Source of the DNA: Caulochytrium protostelioides
Lineage: Eukaryota > Chytridiomycota > Caulochytriomycetes > Caulochytriales > Caulochytriaceae
NCBI GenBank assembly: GCA_003615045.1
Contig: ML014279.1
Span: forward strand, 1 to 40,381
DNA: 40,381 bases
Reading direction: 5' to 3'
Within the stretch, counting starts at the first letter, position 1, and the number at the start of each line of letters is the position of its first letter. This document shows positions 9,229-20,208 of this stretch, piece by piece. Position numbers and translations under genes: made by a program. Below the pieces are notes generated by a model. That model saw nothing but the letters and a program-made list of their open reading frames with translations. It had not been told where the DNA came from and searched no databases.

Positions 9229-12102
9229 TTAGCGTGCCGCGTGGTGTTCCAGGTCGAGTCGGCGGCTGAGCACCTTGAGGACGAGGTGGGGCGACATGGT
9301 CTGAACGCCGGCCGCGGCGATCAGTTTCGCGGGACCGGCCGATGCGGATCCGGTTAAGGGCCCTGCGGCCAGGGCCTGCTTCAGGTCGCTCGCCTCGGCG
9401 GTGCCCAGCGCAAACAGCCGCATCAGATCGCCCAGCTGGCGCGTCAGCCGCTCGGGCTGCGGGTGGAAGCGGCCTAGCACGCTCTGCACGAAGCCACGGG
9501 TCCAATCGGCCCGGATCTGGCGGAGATTCATGGGCGTGAACTGCTTCCGCAGCACAAAGTCGTGGATGACCCAGTGCTCGACGCGCGACGCGACGTCCAG
9601 CAGGAGCCGCGTGGCCTGCGGCGGCGGCGCGAGGCGGTCGGTCGCGCTGAGCAGCAGCGAGAGAAACACGGCGAGCGCCGTCGCCATCGCGGGACTCACG
9701 TCCAGCGCGGCCGCGCCGTCGGCGTCCTCCGGCGCGCCTGTGGCGCGGCCCCACGTCGGGCTCGACGCGTAGCTGTAGAGCTCCGATGTCAGCTCGTGCA
9801 CGAGGTGGTCGACGAGCTCGGCAGCGATGACGCTGCGGAGCTCCGCATAAGCGTTCGCGACTTCAGCGCACGTCGCGGCGACACCAGCGCTCGGCTCCGG
9901 CACATCGAGTACGCGCGCGTTCGCGTCGTCGGCAGCCGGTGAAGGGGCTGGCGAGGCGGCCATCGGGTCGTCGGGCAGCGTGACCACGACGGGATGCAGC
10001 GACCATTCCAGGATGATGAGCTGCTCCACGTGGAAGAGCGTCGTGATCCACGTGCCGAGGGCACCGAGTCGTTCAGCTTTGCGGGGCAAGCGGCTGCTCT
10101 CGTCGCCGATCGGGTAGAATCCGTGCGATTGCTGATGGTAGCACTGTCGAATGGTCAGCAAGTAGGATTTCAGTAGCCGGATGACGCACTGCTGCATACA
10201 CGCTTGGCGGGCCTGAGGGTGTTGGAGCAGAGCCATCGCATGAAGGAAGCCCGAGACGGCGGCGGCCAGCACGGCCGTCGAGGTCACGAGGCGCCTGCCG
10301 TCCACGTCGAGATCGGGCTCGAGCGCCAAGTCAAAGGCTTTCTCAGACCGGAATAGGGCGCGCAGCTTGAGCAGCTCATGGTGATACTGGTCCAGGACCC
10401 AGAACGCACGCAGCTTCGGGTCATCGAGAAGGACGGCGACTACGCCCGGCCAGACCTCCAAAGGGTCGATCTGATGAATTGGAAAGAAATTCTGCTCGCG
10501 CAACGCGGCATCAAACAGTGCGACTTCGTGTATGGTATGCAAGAGGATCGTCGGGGCTTGCTTCCACGTCAGCGTGTCTGACGGATCCACAGGGGCAGGA
10601 CCGCCGTCGCAGTGGGTATACAGCGGCGTCAGCGGCAAGGGGGCCTGCGGGTTGTCGAGCAGACGCTCGATCTGCGAGCGTATGTAAGGGTCGGCGCCCG
10701 TTTGGGCCCCGTAGAGTCGCATCACCTCGTCGCGTGTTTCGACGAGCTTGCGCGCGACGGTCTCGAGCAAGCAGTCGGTCCATGCGTTCCTGGCATCGAG
10801 CTGAGCAAACCCGTTTTCGTCGAGAAGGGGCTGGACCATGCGGTCAAAGAAGGGTTCGGTGGTCCGCATCAAGGTCGTCAAGTGGGTGCACCACCATTCG
10901 GGCTTGTCGAGCCGATTCGTCGGCTTATTGCCCATGAAGTGGTATCGGAACTGGATTGCTGGCAGCACAGCGAGCTGCCTCAGCACCGCGAGAGGGCCTT
11001 CCGACGCGCTGCGTGGCAGCGCGCTCGACACCGGGGCCGACGTTCCCGCGTCAGTGCGCCAGGCAGCGTCCAGGTGTCCGAGATCGCACATCAGCCGGAA
11101 CGCGGTGACAAAGTGCTCGCGATGCGGTTGCGCCCGCGCCGCATGGAGCTCTTTCAGGCCCGTCTTGGGCCATTTGAACGTCTCGAGCGCGCCATCCATC
11201 ACGCTCATCAGCTGTCGCTTCAGCGTGCCGTGGACGCCACCCAGCGCGCGGTCCATCCATACCACCAGCTCAGAGGCCTCGCCGACCACGTCGCGCACCC
11301 AGCAGCGCTGATCCACCGCGGCCCGGTACTGCGCCACCGCATGCGCGACGCTCTGCAGCACTGGATGTGGCGCGCCTGGCGCGCCATGGGCGCCGAACGA
11401 CGACCGCAGCGACGGTGAGGCGTGCGCGCTGCTGCTCGGTTCCGCCGCAGGCGATTCGGCGGAGCCTGCGGCGCTCCCAGGCTGCGAGGCCGCCGTCTCG
11501 CCTGTCGCGCCTCGCTTCAGCGCCTCGACAGCGCGGAGAAATGTCGCGAGCGCGGTGAGGAGGGCGCGGCCGCGGTCGAGATCGGCGAGCGTTTGGACCA
11601 TGTGGCCGAGCTGGACGACATCGGGCGGGACGGCTTCGGCTTCGCCGTGGCGGCGGTGGGCGTCGCTTGCGGCGGCAATGTCGGCAGCATACTCGTCGTC
11701 GATCGCCGCGACACGAGCCGCGAGCGCCGCGCCCTGATCACGGAGCGACGCTAGCTGCGACGACGCGCCGCGGCGGTGCTCGGCGAGGGCGGCGCGGTGC
11801 GCTGTATGTTGCGCCGTCGCCGTCGCCAGCAACGTCGGCAAGGCCACCAGAGACCGCCGCGACTGGAACTGGGCGTCGAAAAAGGCCGCGAGGGCGTCCG
11901 TTTCCTCGCGGTGGGTCTCGTCCTCTGCATCGAGAGTCGCATCAAAATCGTCGTCGGTATCGAGCCGATCGGCGCCGGGATCAGGATCGCCGCCCTGAGG
12001 ATGAAGAGACGGTCCCGAAGCGGCTGTGACCGCCGCCTGTGCCGCCTGCGCCGGACTCAACAACGCGCCGCGCGCCGTCTCGGGTGCGACAGACGAGAGC
12101 AT
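9229..12102 (-). CDS. TIP20: RINT1/Tip20 family vesicle tether
   Basis: Tip20 (RINT1 in animals) belongs to the Dsl1 complex on the endoplasmic reticulum, which captures COPI vesicles returning from the Golgi and interacts with SNAREs. The 957-residue, intronless product matches the family in length. An acidic, coiled N-terminus (about 1-190) is followed by a long helical body. The family signature FRYHFMGNKPTNRLDKPEWW lies near residues 385-405, followed by TTLMRTTEPFFDRMVQPLL. Further on are WVLDQYHHELLKLRALF and a C-terminal helical region with RVEHWVIHDFVLRKQF. The ATG at 12102 directly opens the frame. Fungal members are poorly conserved outside the signature, so orthology rests mainly on that motif and overall length. 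Confidence 0.88.
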   Translation of the reverse strand: MLSSVAPETARGALLSPAQAAQAAVTAASGPSLHPQGGDPDPGADRLDTDDDFDATLDAEDETHREETDALAAFFDAQFQSRRSLVALPTLLATATAQHTAHRAALAEHRRGASSQLASLRDQGAALAARVAAIDDEYAADIAAASDAHRRHGEAEAVPPDVVQLGHMVQTLADLDRGRALLTALATFLRAVEALKRGATGETAASQPGSAAGSAESPAAEPSSSAHASPSLRSSFGAHGAPGAPHPVLQSVAHAVAQYRAAVDQRCWVRDVVGEASELVVWMDRALGGVHGTLKRQLMSVMDGALETFKWPKTGLKELHAARAQPHREHFVTAFRLMCDLGHLDAAWRTDAGTSAPVSSALPRSASEGPLAVLRQLAVLPAIQFRYHFMGNKPTNRLDKPEWWCTHLTTLMRTTEPFFDRMVQPLLDENGFAQLDARNAWTDCLLETVARKLVETRDEVMRLYGAQTGADPYIRSQIERLLDNPQAPLPLTPLYTHCDGGPAPVDPSDTLTWKQAPTILLHTIHEVALFDAALREQNFFPIHQIDPLEVWPGVVAVLLDDPKLRAFWVLDQYHHELLKLRALFRSEKAFDLALEPDLDVDGRRLVTSTAVLAAAVSGFLHAMALLQHPQARQACMQQCVIRLLKSYLLTIRQCYHQQSHGFYPIGDESSRLPRKAERLGALGTWITTLFHVEQLIILEWSLHPVVVTLPDDPMAASPAPSPAADDANARVLDVPEPSAGVAATCAEVANAYAELRSVIAAELVDHLVHELTSELYSYASSPTWGRATGAPEDADGAAALDVSPAMATALAVFLSLLLSATDRLAPPPQATRLLLDVASRVEHWVIHDFVLRKQFTPMNLRQIRADWTRGFVQSVLGRFHPQPERLTRQLGDLMRLFALGTAEASDLKQALAAGPLTGSASAGPAKLIAAAGVQTMSPHLVLKVLSRRLDLEHHAAR

Positions 12103-12587
12103 CGCGACCGTCGTTGCAAAAGGAAAGCGGGTTCGGGATGATACCGCTCCACGGCAGGATCCACCCTTCCCGCGAGGGACGGCGGCCGCCTGTCACCGGC
12201 AACCGCCCTCGGCGCCTCATGGCATGCTCCATTCGCCATGGGGTCGCCACGTGATGCTTGGAACGCCGATCTTGACGATGCACCGGGACCGGCACGCGTC
12301 AGGGTGTGATTTGGCAGTCCCGATCGCCCGCGCTACCGACATGCCCAGGGGCCCCTACTGCCGACCCTTGCGATAGCGAAAGCGGCTGCGCCACATCTCC
12401 CCGCTCCGCCCTTCCTAGACCGCCGTCGCCTTCCCGTCATGCGCCGCCTCAACGCACATCCCGCCAATCGGCGGAGCGCCCTCTAGGAGGCCACGAGATA
12501 GCCCTTCGCGCAAGGAGTGGATACCGCTTCGTATCGATCGCGTCCATCCATGGGTTGTCCAGGCGCGTAGCTTAACACTTGAAACAT
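12103..12587. other. Intergenic region, no gene seen
   Basis: 485 bases between the Tip20 start and the stop of the upstream membrane-enzyme gene, both on the minus strand. It should hold the Tip20 promoter. No motif or repeat stands out. Confidence 0.45.
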
Positions 12588-14468
12588 TTAAAACATGGAC
12601 CAGAAGCTCCTCGGGAACACATTTTCCATGACGAACCAGTGCTGTATCAGCGTCGACCACTGCTGCGCCGTTGTCTGGAACGGGTTGTTGGCGTCAGTGA
12701 TCAGCCATGCGGTCGCATTAGCCGCCGTCTCCTCCGGCAGCGGGACCTGCCACGCGGCGAAGGTGTTCAGCATCATGGTGTACACGGGGCCCATCCACGG
12801 CTCGCGCGCTGACCGCGCTGCGGAGCGGTACACGAGCGGCTGGTCGCTCGCGAAGAACACCAGGTTGTACACCGACTCCGTCTTCCAGACGGGTTTACCC
12901 GCCGCATCGTGCGTGTCCGGCCCGATGTCGCAGAACGCCTCGACGTGCGCAAAGACGTGACGCAGCGTCGCCGTGATCGCGCGCAGTGACGCCGCGTCCA
13001 TGCTGGCGACAACATTGACGGTCAGCACGGCGCCGGGCCCTGCCATGCGGGTCTTCAGCTGGCGCATCAGCTCGATCGAGAATAGCGTCGGCTCGAGAAT
13101 GCCCGCCGTGAAGACGTCGTGCACGATCAAGTCATACGTCGGCGTGGCGGGCGACGATTCGACGAACTCACGCGCGTCCCCAATGACTTCGCGATGCAGT
13201 GGCGGGAGATTGAAATGCGTGTGCGCGGCCTCCATCACCGCGGGGTCGAACTCGACGGCCGTGACGGCGTCGCCGTGCTTTGCAAAGAGTGACGGCGCCG
13301 TGCCGATGCCGACGCCGAGCACCAGCACGCGCCGCGGCAGCAGCGACGTCGTCGCGTCGTATGACTGCGGAAGCACAAAGTCGGGGTAGTAGAAGCATCC
13401 GTAGATGCTGTCGTTCTGGTTCTGCAAATAGATCCCGCCGAGGATCGAGTGGTCCGCGCGCAATGCGAGCAGCCCGCCACCCGTCACGTGGTCATGGACG
13501 ACCGAAATGAACCCCGAGTTCGATTCGCGCGCGCTGAGCGTCGTGAAGAGCGGCTGCGGCGGCGTCGACGTGCCTGCGGCGTCGGTCGTGGCGTTCTTTG
13601 CCACGGGCTGCATCACCGGGGCCGGGAGGTAGTTGAGCTGCTGGAACGCGTGGCGCATGGCGACCGTCACGGCAAACAACAAGAGAATGTTCTGCTTCGC
13701 CCACTTCTTGCTCTCCACCTCTACGACAGCAGCAGCGGCGGCGGCGGCAGCGGCCTTCCCCTTTTTGGTCTTGTTGTTGATCGCGGCGACGCCCTTGGCG
13801 GTAGCGGCAGGTGCTGACGCGGTAGCCGGTGTGAGCGCCGAGGCTTTGGCGCCGATGAGAAAGGACCAGGCGGCAAAGCAGCCGGTCACATAAGCAAGAA
13901 TGACGGCGCTCGGCATGCCGGCCGCGAGCAAGGTGCGGTAGTAGCTTTCGCCGCCCTGGGCCATCGTGGTCGCCGCAGCCAGCGCGACGGCCATCGCGGG
14001 CGGCCACGGGATCGCGCGGAGGTACGCGCCTAAGCAGCCGGCAGCGACGTACGCGGGCAGGAGTAGCACGCGTGCCAGCAGCGCCGGGTTCCATGTGGTT
14101 GCGAGACGCGGATATGCGACGTAGATAAACAGCCGGAGGCAGCCGAAGCCGGTAGCGGCGCCCGCGAGACTCCAGGCTTGCTGCAGGAGAGCCTCACGTC
14201 GCGTCGCGGGCGGCGTTAAGGCCTGACGCGCATACCCGATCAGGACGCAGGCGGCGGCGACGACGCCGTGGTAGCGCTGCGCGAGTGAGAAGTTGACGAC
14301 GGGCGCAACGACGTGCAGCGATGTGTGGTGTGCGAGCGACAGCAGCAGCGCGAGCAGCGTCCCCTGCAGCAGCGGCGACAGCGTGGCATACAGGCCCGTA
14401 TGGACGGCGCGGGCGGGAGCGGCGGTCGGCGGCGTCGTGCCGACCGACCCGGTTGCCTTTGCGGGCAT
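12588..14468 (-). CDS. Polytopic membrane protein with spermidine-synthase-like methyltransferase domain
   Basis: A 626-residue, intronless product. The first 280 residues contain several hydrophobic spans, for example LLQGTLLALLLSLAHHTSLH and LLARVLLLPAYVAAGCLGAY, so the protein is probably embedded in a membrane. A Lys/Ala-rich linker follows. The C-terminal half resembles the spermine/spermidine synthase superfamily: a beta-rich start (SILGGIYLQNQNDSIYGCFY), the nucleotide-binding loop VLVLGVGIGTA (381-391), acidic VEFDP, GDAREFVES, and YDLIVHDVFTAG. True spermidine synthases carry a conserved Asp-rich DSSDP-type site; here the position reads HDVFTAG, so aminopropyl transfer is doubtful. 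A SAM-dependent methyltransferase or a non-catalytic role is more likely (inference). The start at 14468 is preferred; another in-frame ATG lies at 14645. Confidence 0.8.
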   Translation of the reverse strand: MPAKATGSVGTTPPTAAPARAVHTGLYATLSPLLQGTLLALLLSLAHHTSLHVVAPVVNFSLAQRYHGVVAAACVLIGYARQALTPPATRREALLQQAWSLAGAATGFGCLRLFIYVAYPRLATTWNPALLARVLLLPAYVAAGCLGAYLRAIPWPPAMAVALAAATTMAQGGESYYRTLLAAGMPSAVILAYVTGCFAAWSFLIGAKASALTPATASAPAATAKGVAAINNKTKKGKAAAAAAAAAVVEVESKKWAKQNILLLFAVTVAMRHAFQQLNYLPAPVMQPVAKNATTDAAGTSTPPQPLFTTLSARESNSGFISVVHDHVTGGGLLALRADHSILGGIYLQNQNDSIYGCFYYPDFVLPQSYDATTSLLPRRVLVLGVGIGTAPSLFAKHGDAVTAVEFDPAVMEAAHTHFNLPPLHREVIGDAREFVESSPATPTYDLIVHDVFTAGILEPTLFSIELMRQLKTRMAGPGAVLTVNVVASMDAASLRAITATLRHVFAHVEAFCDIGPDTHDAAGKPVWKTESVYNLVFFASDQPLVYRSAARSAREPWMGPVYTMMLNTFAAWQVPLPEETAANATAWLITDANNPFQTTAQQWSTLIQHWFVMENVFPRSFWSMF

Positions 14469-15431
14469 CGTGATACGTGTCAACGAAGGAATGGAACGAA
14501 GATGCGAACACAGCAGACAAGCCAATGACCAGTCGACGCGTTTGTCTCGGCGTATGGCCACAGAGACGGTACAGATCGCCGCACGCGCTTCCGTCGACTT
14601 ATCGGTGTTCTGTTGAACGCATGGCCACCTGGCCGGTTCTGCCATTGGTCCCCGATTTTGTGGTCGCGGTGGGTCGGCCGACGCCGGCACTCAGAAGTCG
14701 ATGCTCGGAAGCCGACACGCGCATCGGTACGGTCCACCGCCGACGCGCCGGTCCGTGCGGCGGCCCCGTGATCTTCGTCGCTGCGGCCACGAAGGTGCAA
14801 GCGCGTGCCGGGGCGGTGGAAGGGTGCCACGTGCGCGGCGGAGCCGTCGTCGCAGCCGTCGTCGCGTCGCCTCGCCGCGCCGCAGCCCCGCCGAGGCCGA
14901 GGACGAGGACGCGCCGGCGCTTCCGACGTCGGCGTGATGCAGCGGCTCGGGTTGGGCGGGTTGGGCGCCGATGGCGGCGGCGCGGCGGCTGGCTAGGGCC
15001 CGGACGGTCGATGGTCGACGTGGAACGCCCCGGTCCTAGGGCCCCGAGCAGCGACGCGGCGCGGCCTGGCGGGGTGCGAAGGCGAGGCGACGGCGCCACC
15101 GTGGCCAGACCGTGGGCCAGGCGCCGGCCCGCGAGACCTGCTCGCGCTTGCGTCGCACGACTACATTCATGCGCATGCGGCGCTTGCGACTTGTCTCGCT
15201 ATCGCGTCATGCCCGGGCCGTGGACCCTTACCAGTGCCGTCTGGGTGCGCATTGGCAGGGGCAGCGACAGCGGTTTCCCTGCTCGCATCGACCGCCCGAT
15301 AACTGCGTCACCCATTCGTTTCTCGTCCTCCCGAGCGCTGTTGCTATCGCCGCCTTCCATTATTTTCTTGGCGTGCCCCGCATTCTGCTGACGCCGTTGT
15401 CACTGTCGCCGCAGTTTAAACTTACGACGCC
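14469..15431. other. Divergent promoter region, no gene seen
   Basis: About 960 bases between the starts of the membrane methyltransferase-like gene (minus) and prohibitin (plus). GC-rich from 14800 to 15150. Open frames here are Arg/Ala/Pro-rich shadows. Both promoters and 5' leaders should lie here. Confidence 0.45.
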
Positions 15432-16512
15432 ATGTCGTCGTCGCGTGTTCTCGAGGCCGTTGCCCGCTGGGCGGTGCCCTGCGCGATTGTCCTGTCGGGC
15501 GTGCAGTACAGTCTCTACAACGGTAAGGCGTCCGATCATCCGAGCCCGATCCTTTGTCGATGATGGTGGTGGCGTTGCTACCATGCCTCTCGCGAGTCTC
15601 GACGCCCGTCGCAACCGGGCGTGCGTCAGGGTCCTCGCAGGCCCTTCGACAACGCGGTCGTTCCCGATACGCCCTTTCGTGGCACGCCTTCTGTGGCACG
15701 CCCGGATTTCTCGCGAGACTATGGAGATTCATCAAACTCACGCATCGTTTTTTACTGATGACTGATTAGTGGAGGGCGGTCACCGCGCGGTGATCTTTGA
15801 CCGCATCCGCGGTGTGTTGCCGAAGCAGGTCGGCGAGGGCACGCACTTCCTCGTGCCCGGCCTGCAGCGCCCGATTATCTTTGATGTGCGCACGCGCCCA
15901 CGTAACATCTCGACCACGACGGGTTCGAAGGATATGCAGATGGTGTCGCTGACGCTGCGCGTGCTGCACCGCCCCGAGCACGACCGTCTCACCCACATCT
16001 ACCAGACGCTCGGCCTCGACTACGACGACCGTGTCCTTCCCTCTATCGGTAACGAGGTCCTCAAGGCCATCGTGGCGCAGTTCGACGCCGCCGAGCTCAT
16101 CACCCAGCGTGAGCAGGTCAGCTTCCGCATCCGCACCGAGCTGCTGAAGCGCGCGGCCGAGTTCGGGATCGTGCTCGAGGACGTTGCTATCACGCACCTG
16201 ACCTTCGGCAAGGAGTTCACGAGCGCCGTCGAACAGAAGCAGATCGCGCAGCAGGAGGCCGAGCGCGCGCGCTTTGTGGTCGAGAAGGCTGAACAGGAGA
16301 AACTGGCCGGCATCATCCGCGCCGAGGGCGAGTCGCAGGCCGCCACGCTCATCAGCGAGGCCTACAAGAAGAGCGGCCAGGGCCATCTCGAGCTCCGCCG
16401 TATCGAGGCTTCCAAGGAGATCGCTGGCACTCTGGCCAAGTCCCGCAACGTCACGTACCTGCCCTCATCCAAAATGAGCGGCAGCTCGATGCTCCTCAAC
16501 CTGGGCCAGTAA
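15432..16512 (+). CDS. PHB1: Prohibitin 1
   Basis: Prohibitin 1 forms ring complexes with Phb2 in the mitochondrial inner membrane that stabilise newly made respiratory subunits and restrain the m-AAA protease. Exon 1 is 15432-15522 and exon 2 is 15770-16512. The 247-base intron begins GTAAGG and ends with branch-like CTGAT/CTGAC sequences and TTAG. The junction yields [17 protein letters not shown], exactly the family sequence. The 277-residue product has a hydrophobic N-terminal anchor (about 13-24), the SPFH/band-7 core with [20 protein letters not shown], the coiled segment [20 protein letters not shown], and the end [21 protein letters not shown]. Length matches yeast and human Phb1. The ATG at 15432 is the natural start. 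Confidence 0.96.
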
Positions 16513-17766
16513 ACCATTTTCAGCATTAATCGACATTCAACACACTGTATAGCCAATACGTCGAACGCGAGGAACACGTAGAGCACAAAGTAGAACACGA
16601 ACAGATAGAACTATCTGTCGCTGCAGATGGCCATGATGGCAGATGAATGAAGCCCGCGTTCTGATGTGGGATCGATCCGGGGAGCGGGGGGGAATGCAGA
16701 CAGCGGTGATGTCCTGGCATGAACCGCGTCTGCTGTCGTTGCTCCGCATCACGATGGCTGCTTTGCGTGGTGCACCATCGCTCAGTGATGCGCGATCACC
16801 ACCCCGTAAGAAGCTCGGGACGGACACCAGCATCTCGTCGTTCTCGCGCATGCCTACAACCGCACCCTAAGCAAAGTGGCCGCCAGCCGCCTTTGCTCCG
16901 CGCATCAGCGGCGTTGCCCAGCCTTGATGTCTGAAAACTGAAGGAACCGACTATACAGCTAGTAAAGCCTCATATGGCGATCGAGCCGCTTTTAAAAGTA
17001 AATAAAATTCTCCATCAGTGGTCGCGAATCGAGCATCGGACAGCAACAGCTCATCTTGACGACATCATCATGAGAATGCTCCTACCTTTACGACAAGATC
17101 CCCGAACAACATAGCAAGTCCTCGTCGACGGTCCTAGACAGTCCTGGTTGCCGCGCTTGCCATCCGACCGACAAGAAAACAAACCTCGATGGCGCTCTCC
17201 GTGGTGCGTTAACGACGAGACCACTGCGGCCACGGATCGTCCGATGCATTGTGTGCGACATAGCAGACTTCGGGATCTGAGGCGTGTCCACAACCGCGCG
17301 CTGTGTGAAGGCTCCCGCTGGCTCAGCAGGACTCCGCCTCGTTGGGCGACTCCGCCCCTTGGTCGCCACCGCTCCCTATCGTCATGGCCGGCGTCGTCGT
17401 GGCGCCTCCGGGGAGGCCACCGCCAGCACGGAGTGGCGGCCGTGGGAGGGGGCCTCACGAACGGCACCGGGGAGCCGTGGGCTGGCCTGTCCGGCCCTTC
17501 GCCCCCACCCACCCATCCATCCATCCATCCATCCAGCTCACACAGCAAGAGAGCATAGGGCAGGGAGCAGAAGCAACGTCAAATCCCTTCAAGGCCATCC
17601 AATGAGTATACCTGGAGGCCTCGGAATAACCAGGAGCCGTCGTGCGAGACAAGGGGTCCCACGGATGGTGGACGTGACATGGATGCTGTTCCAAGAACAC
17701 TAACGCCCAGCATACCTTACGACCCCACCCGCTTCCTTAACCCCAATCGTACCATTTACATTCAAC
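16513..17766. other. Intergenic region, no gene seen
   Basis: About 1.25 kb between prohibitin and the proposed first exon of eS30. It holds a CCAT tetranucleotide tract at 17512-17535. A pyrimidine-rich stretch at about 17725-17745 just upstream of the proposed eS30 start would suit a ribosomal protein promoter or leader. Overlapping frames on both strands lack protein-like character. Confidence 0.4.
17512..17535. repeat. CCAT tetranucleotide microsatellite
   Basis: About six copies of the four-base unit CCAT, preceded by CCCA variants, in non-coding DNA upstream of the eS30 gene. Confidence 0.85.
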
Positions 17767-19237
17767 ATGGTAAGGGCTGCCCCACTGGCCCGCAACACCC
17801 GCCCTGCGAGAACCGCATCTTCTGACCCTCTGCCGAGACAAGGACGACAAGACGAAATTGACAATACGACGACACGACCAGACTAGCAACCGATTAGACG
17901 CCCAAAACGAGACCCGAATTTGGATGGCCAATAAAGATGCCGCCAGAATGGCTAGCGACGGCCCGCGCCCGATATCTTTCATACCGGACCTCTGACGGTT
18001 GAAATCTTCGACAGCACGACAGGACGGCCGAACCTCTGCCGCATCAAACGACCAGCCTTCGAGTGCGTCTCGTACCGTTGCAACACCCCGGGGACGACGC
18101 AGTAGGCAATCCAGATGAGCCGACTCGGCGCTCTCGTTGTGGCAAACGTTATGGGCTGTTCGTGCTGGGCTGATCTAAGCAAGGGGACGACTAGACGTAT
18201 TCCGTCACGAGAGACCACCTGCGCAAGTGCGATTCGGGATCGATTCGCGGATCGACGCCTGCGATCCCATCTTGTGAGGTCATACCGGTGCAGACACCGG
18301 CTGTACCGTCCCGCCTGGCTGAATCACTGGGTTTCGAGTCCCGAGAAAGCTCTTGTCCGTGCCCGTCCTAGCTTTCGCGGGGTGATCCCTGGCCCTCGCG
18401 TTGGTCGCTGTCGTTTTTTGCAGATACCGCTAGTGTTTTGTCCTCCGAATGCATTTCGTGGCGATGGGCCTTCGTGAGCACCGATCTTACATGGATCTCG
18501 GGGTTCGCAGAAGACGACTGCGACTCGCGCTGTTTGACGATGGCGATTGCTCGATCCATTCTCCATTCTGTTCACGAACGCCAGCGTCATGCTCCATGCA
18601 ATCGTGATATCTTTGCTCGTTCGAACAAATGGTACCGTTGACTATCGGAGCCCTTGTGGTGGTGCCAGTCACATCCGTGCTTCTCGCCAGATTTCCATCG
18701 CGATGGCCGGTTGTGACGACGTGCACACGCCGCGATATGGCCGAATGATTCGCACTACGGATGTCATGCTCGGTCTCGTGTTGGTCTTCTGGCCACGCGC
18801 ATCAATCGTGCTTTGCCGGTTGTCTTTGGCTCGTGCCATCACGGTTTCCGCCTTTTTGGTTCTGCCCTATCGTCTCCGTCCTGTTCTCTCGTCTCGGCTC
18901 CTGCTCTTCGGAATCGATGTCGTTCTTACCGCTCGGGTCGTTTTCGTCCTGCCAGGAACTTCCTTCGATGATTTTGTGCCATACCGGAAGAAGATTTTGC
19001 CACTCACTCTTCTTTTCGTTTTTTTTTTTTTTGATTTTCTTTCCTACCGTTTGGGGTCTTTAGGGCAAGGTTCACGGATCGCTCGCTCGCGCCGGTAAGG
19101 TGAAGGGCCAGACCCCCAAGGTCGAGAAGGCCGAGAAGCCGAAGATGAAGACCGGCCGTGCTCGCCGTCGTGAGCTGTACATCCGCCGTTACGTCAACCA
19201 CATCCCCATCGGCAACAAGGCCCAGCACGCTGCTTAA
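17767..19237 (+). CDS. RPS30: 40S ribosomal protein eS30
   Basis: eS30 is a small basic protein of the 40S subunit. The certain part is exon 2 (19064-19237), whose product begins [20 protein letters not shown], carries [16 protein letters not shown] and ends KAQHAA. It is preceded by a long T-rich tract and TTTAG. The acceptor is phase 0 and the protein lacks only its initiator Met, as in fungi whose RPS30 intron follows the first codon. The best upstream ATG directly followed by a donor is at 17767-17769 (ATG then GTAAGG), which implies a 1294-base intron (17770-19063) and a 58-residue protein. A weaker alternative is the ATG at 18628 followed by GTACCG. No ubiquitin-like FUBI fusion is visible. 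Exon 2 is sure; exon 1 is inferred. Confidence 0.8.
17770..19063 (+). other. Proposed long first intron of eS30
   Basis: The stretch between the single-codon first exon and exon 2 has a GTAAGG start, a 13-base T run and a TTTAG end. It is far longer than the other introns in the window (113-247 bases). Long first introns are common in fungal ribosomal protein genes and can host small nucleolar RNAs. I found no C/D-box pair with a closing stem that I could defend. Confidence 0.5.
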
Positions 19238-20208
19238 ACGTGTCGCGGCATGTTTCTGCGCGCTCGGCGGGGTTTCTTTCCCATCCGTCTCTTTTTTGAT
19301 GCTGCTCGGCATGCTCGTTTGGCATTTTAACTAAATAAGACATTGTCGTTGTTTTCATACTTGCTACTATTGTTTGTCCCGGTTGCGCAGTCCACGAGAT
19401 TTTGGGACACGGTCTCAGGGAGGGAGGTGGGGGTGGCGATAACGTTTGCCAGCGACCACATTTTCTGTGGGAACGACCTTTGGCTTCGCTGAGAATTGGT
19501 TTCTTCAAGGCCACGACACAAAATAAAATTTGTGATAGACTTTTCCCCTCGCAGCGGTGGAACGCGGTACCGATGCTGAGCACCACCTTCAGCGGCCTCC
19601 GTATACATGATGGCGAATCTATTTATCAAGCCTGGAAAACAAACACAATCAATAAATAAAAAATGTAGTCGTACTAGAAAGGGAACAGCGACGAACGACT
19701 CCACGCTGAGATGAACAGCTCTACTAGGCAGCACTAGTTAGTGGCCTGGCAGCGGCTCGTCTGCGTCTACCAACGCAGAACGAGGGAGGGGTGCAACCAA
19801 TGAGGCTTGCCGGATCGTGGGACGAGCCCACGACCAGGATAGGCACCTATTACGCATGACAATCCCTGGGCGACGAAACTCAAGGAGGCATAGTCTGCCT
19901 GGGGATTCATGCCACGTGCGGAGCGCTAAACAGAGACCACATTTGGTCTAGGCAGCCCTCGAATCGCCGCGGCTCTACCGGAGCCAAACAAGGAATCCGT
20001 CTGAGCCAGGCCTCAGCGCCGTCGAATTGAAAAGACCTACAGCGGCTTTCATGCGTTGGTGGTCGAGACATGCGATGGGACGGTGATGCCTGATCAACCG
20101 AAGCCGCAATTCGCGAGAACGACACGTCATGACTCTGCTCGTCGTGGATGAAGAGCAGGCGGGTCCAGCCCTATCGACAGAAAGGCCGGTGCTGCCTCAT
20201 GAAACGGC
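19238..20208. other. Intergenic region between convergent genes
   Basis: About 970 bases between the stops of eS30 (plus) and Got1 (minus). The DNA is AT-richer than average, with A/T runs around 19330 and 19650 that may serve 3' end formation. A 135-codon minus-strand frame (19734-19327) exists but shows no family features. Confidence 0.4.

Noticed and set aside
18325-18350. Sequence resembling a tRNA B box (TTTCGAGTCCC)
   Set aside because: The flanking bases do not form a T-arm stem, and no A box or acceptor stem fits. No tRNA was found elsewhere in the window.
19327-19734. 135-codon minus-strand frame with an intron-like acceptor upstream (TTTGTTTTCCAG on the minus strand)
   Set aside because: Composition is ordinary for AT-richer intergenic DNA, there is no family signature, and no upstream exon could be found. 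Transcript data could revive it.
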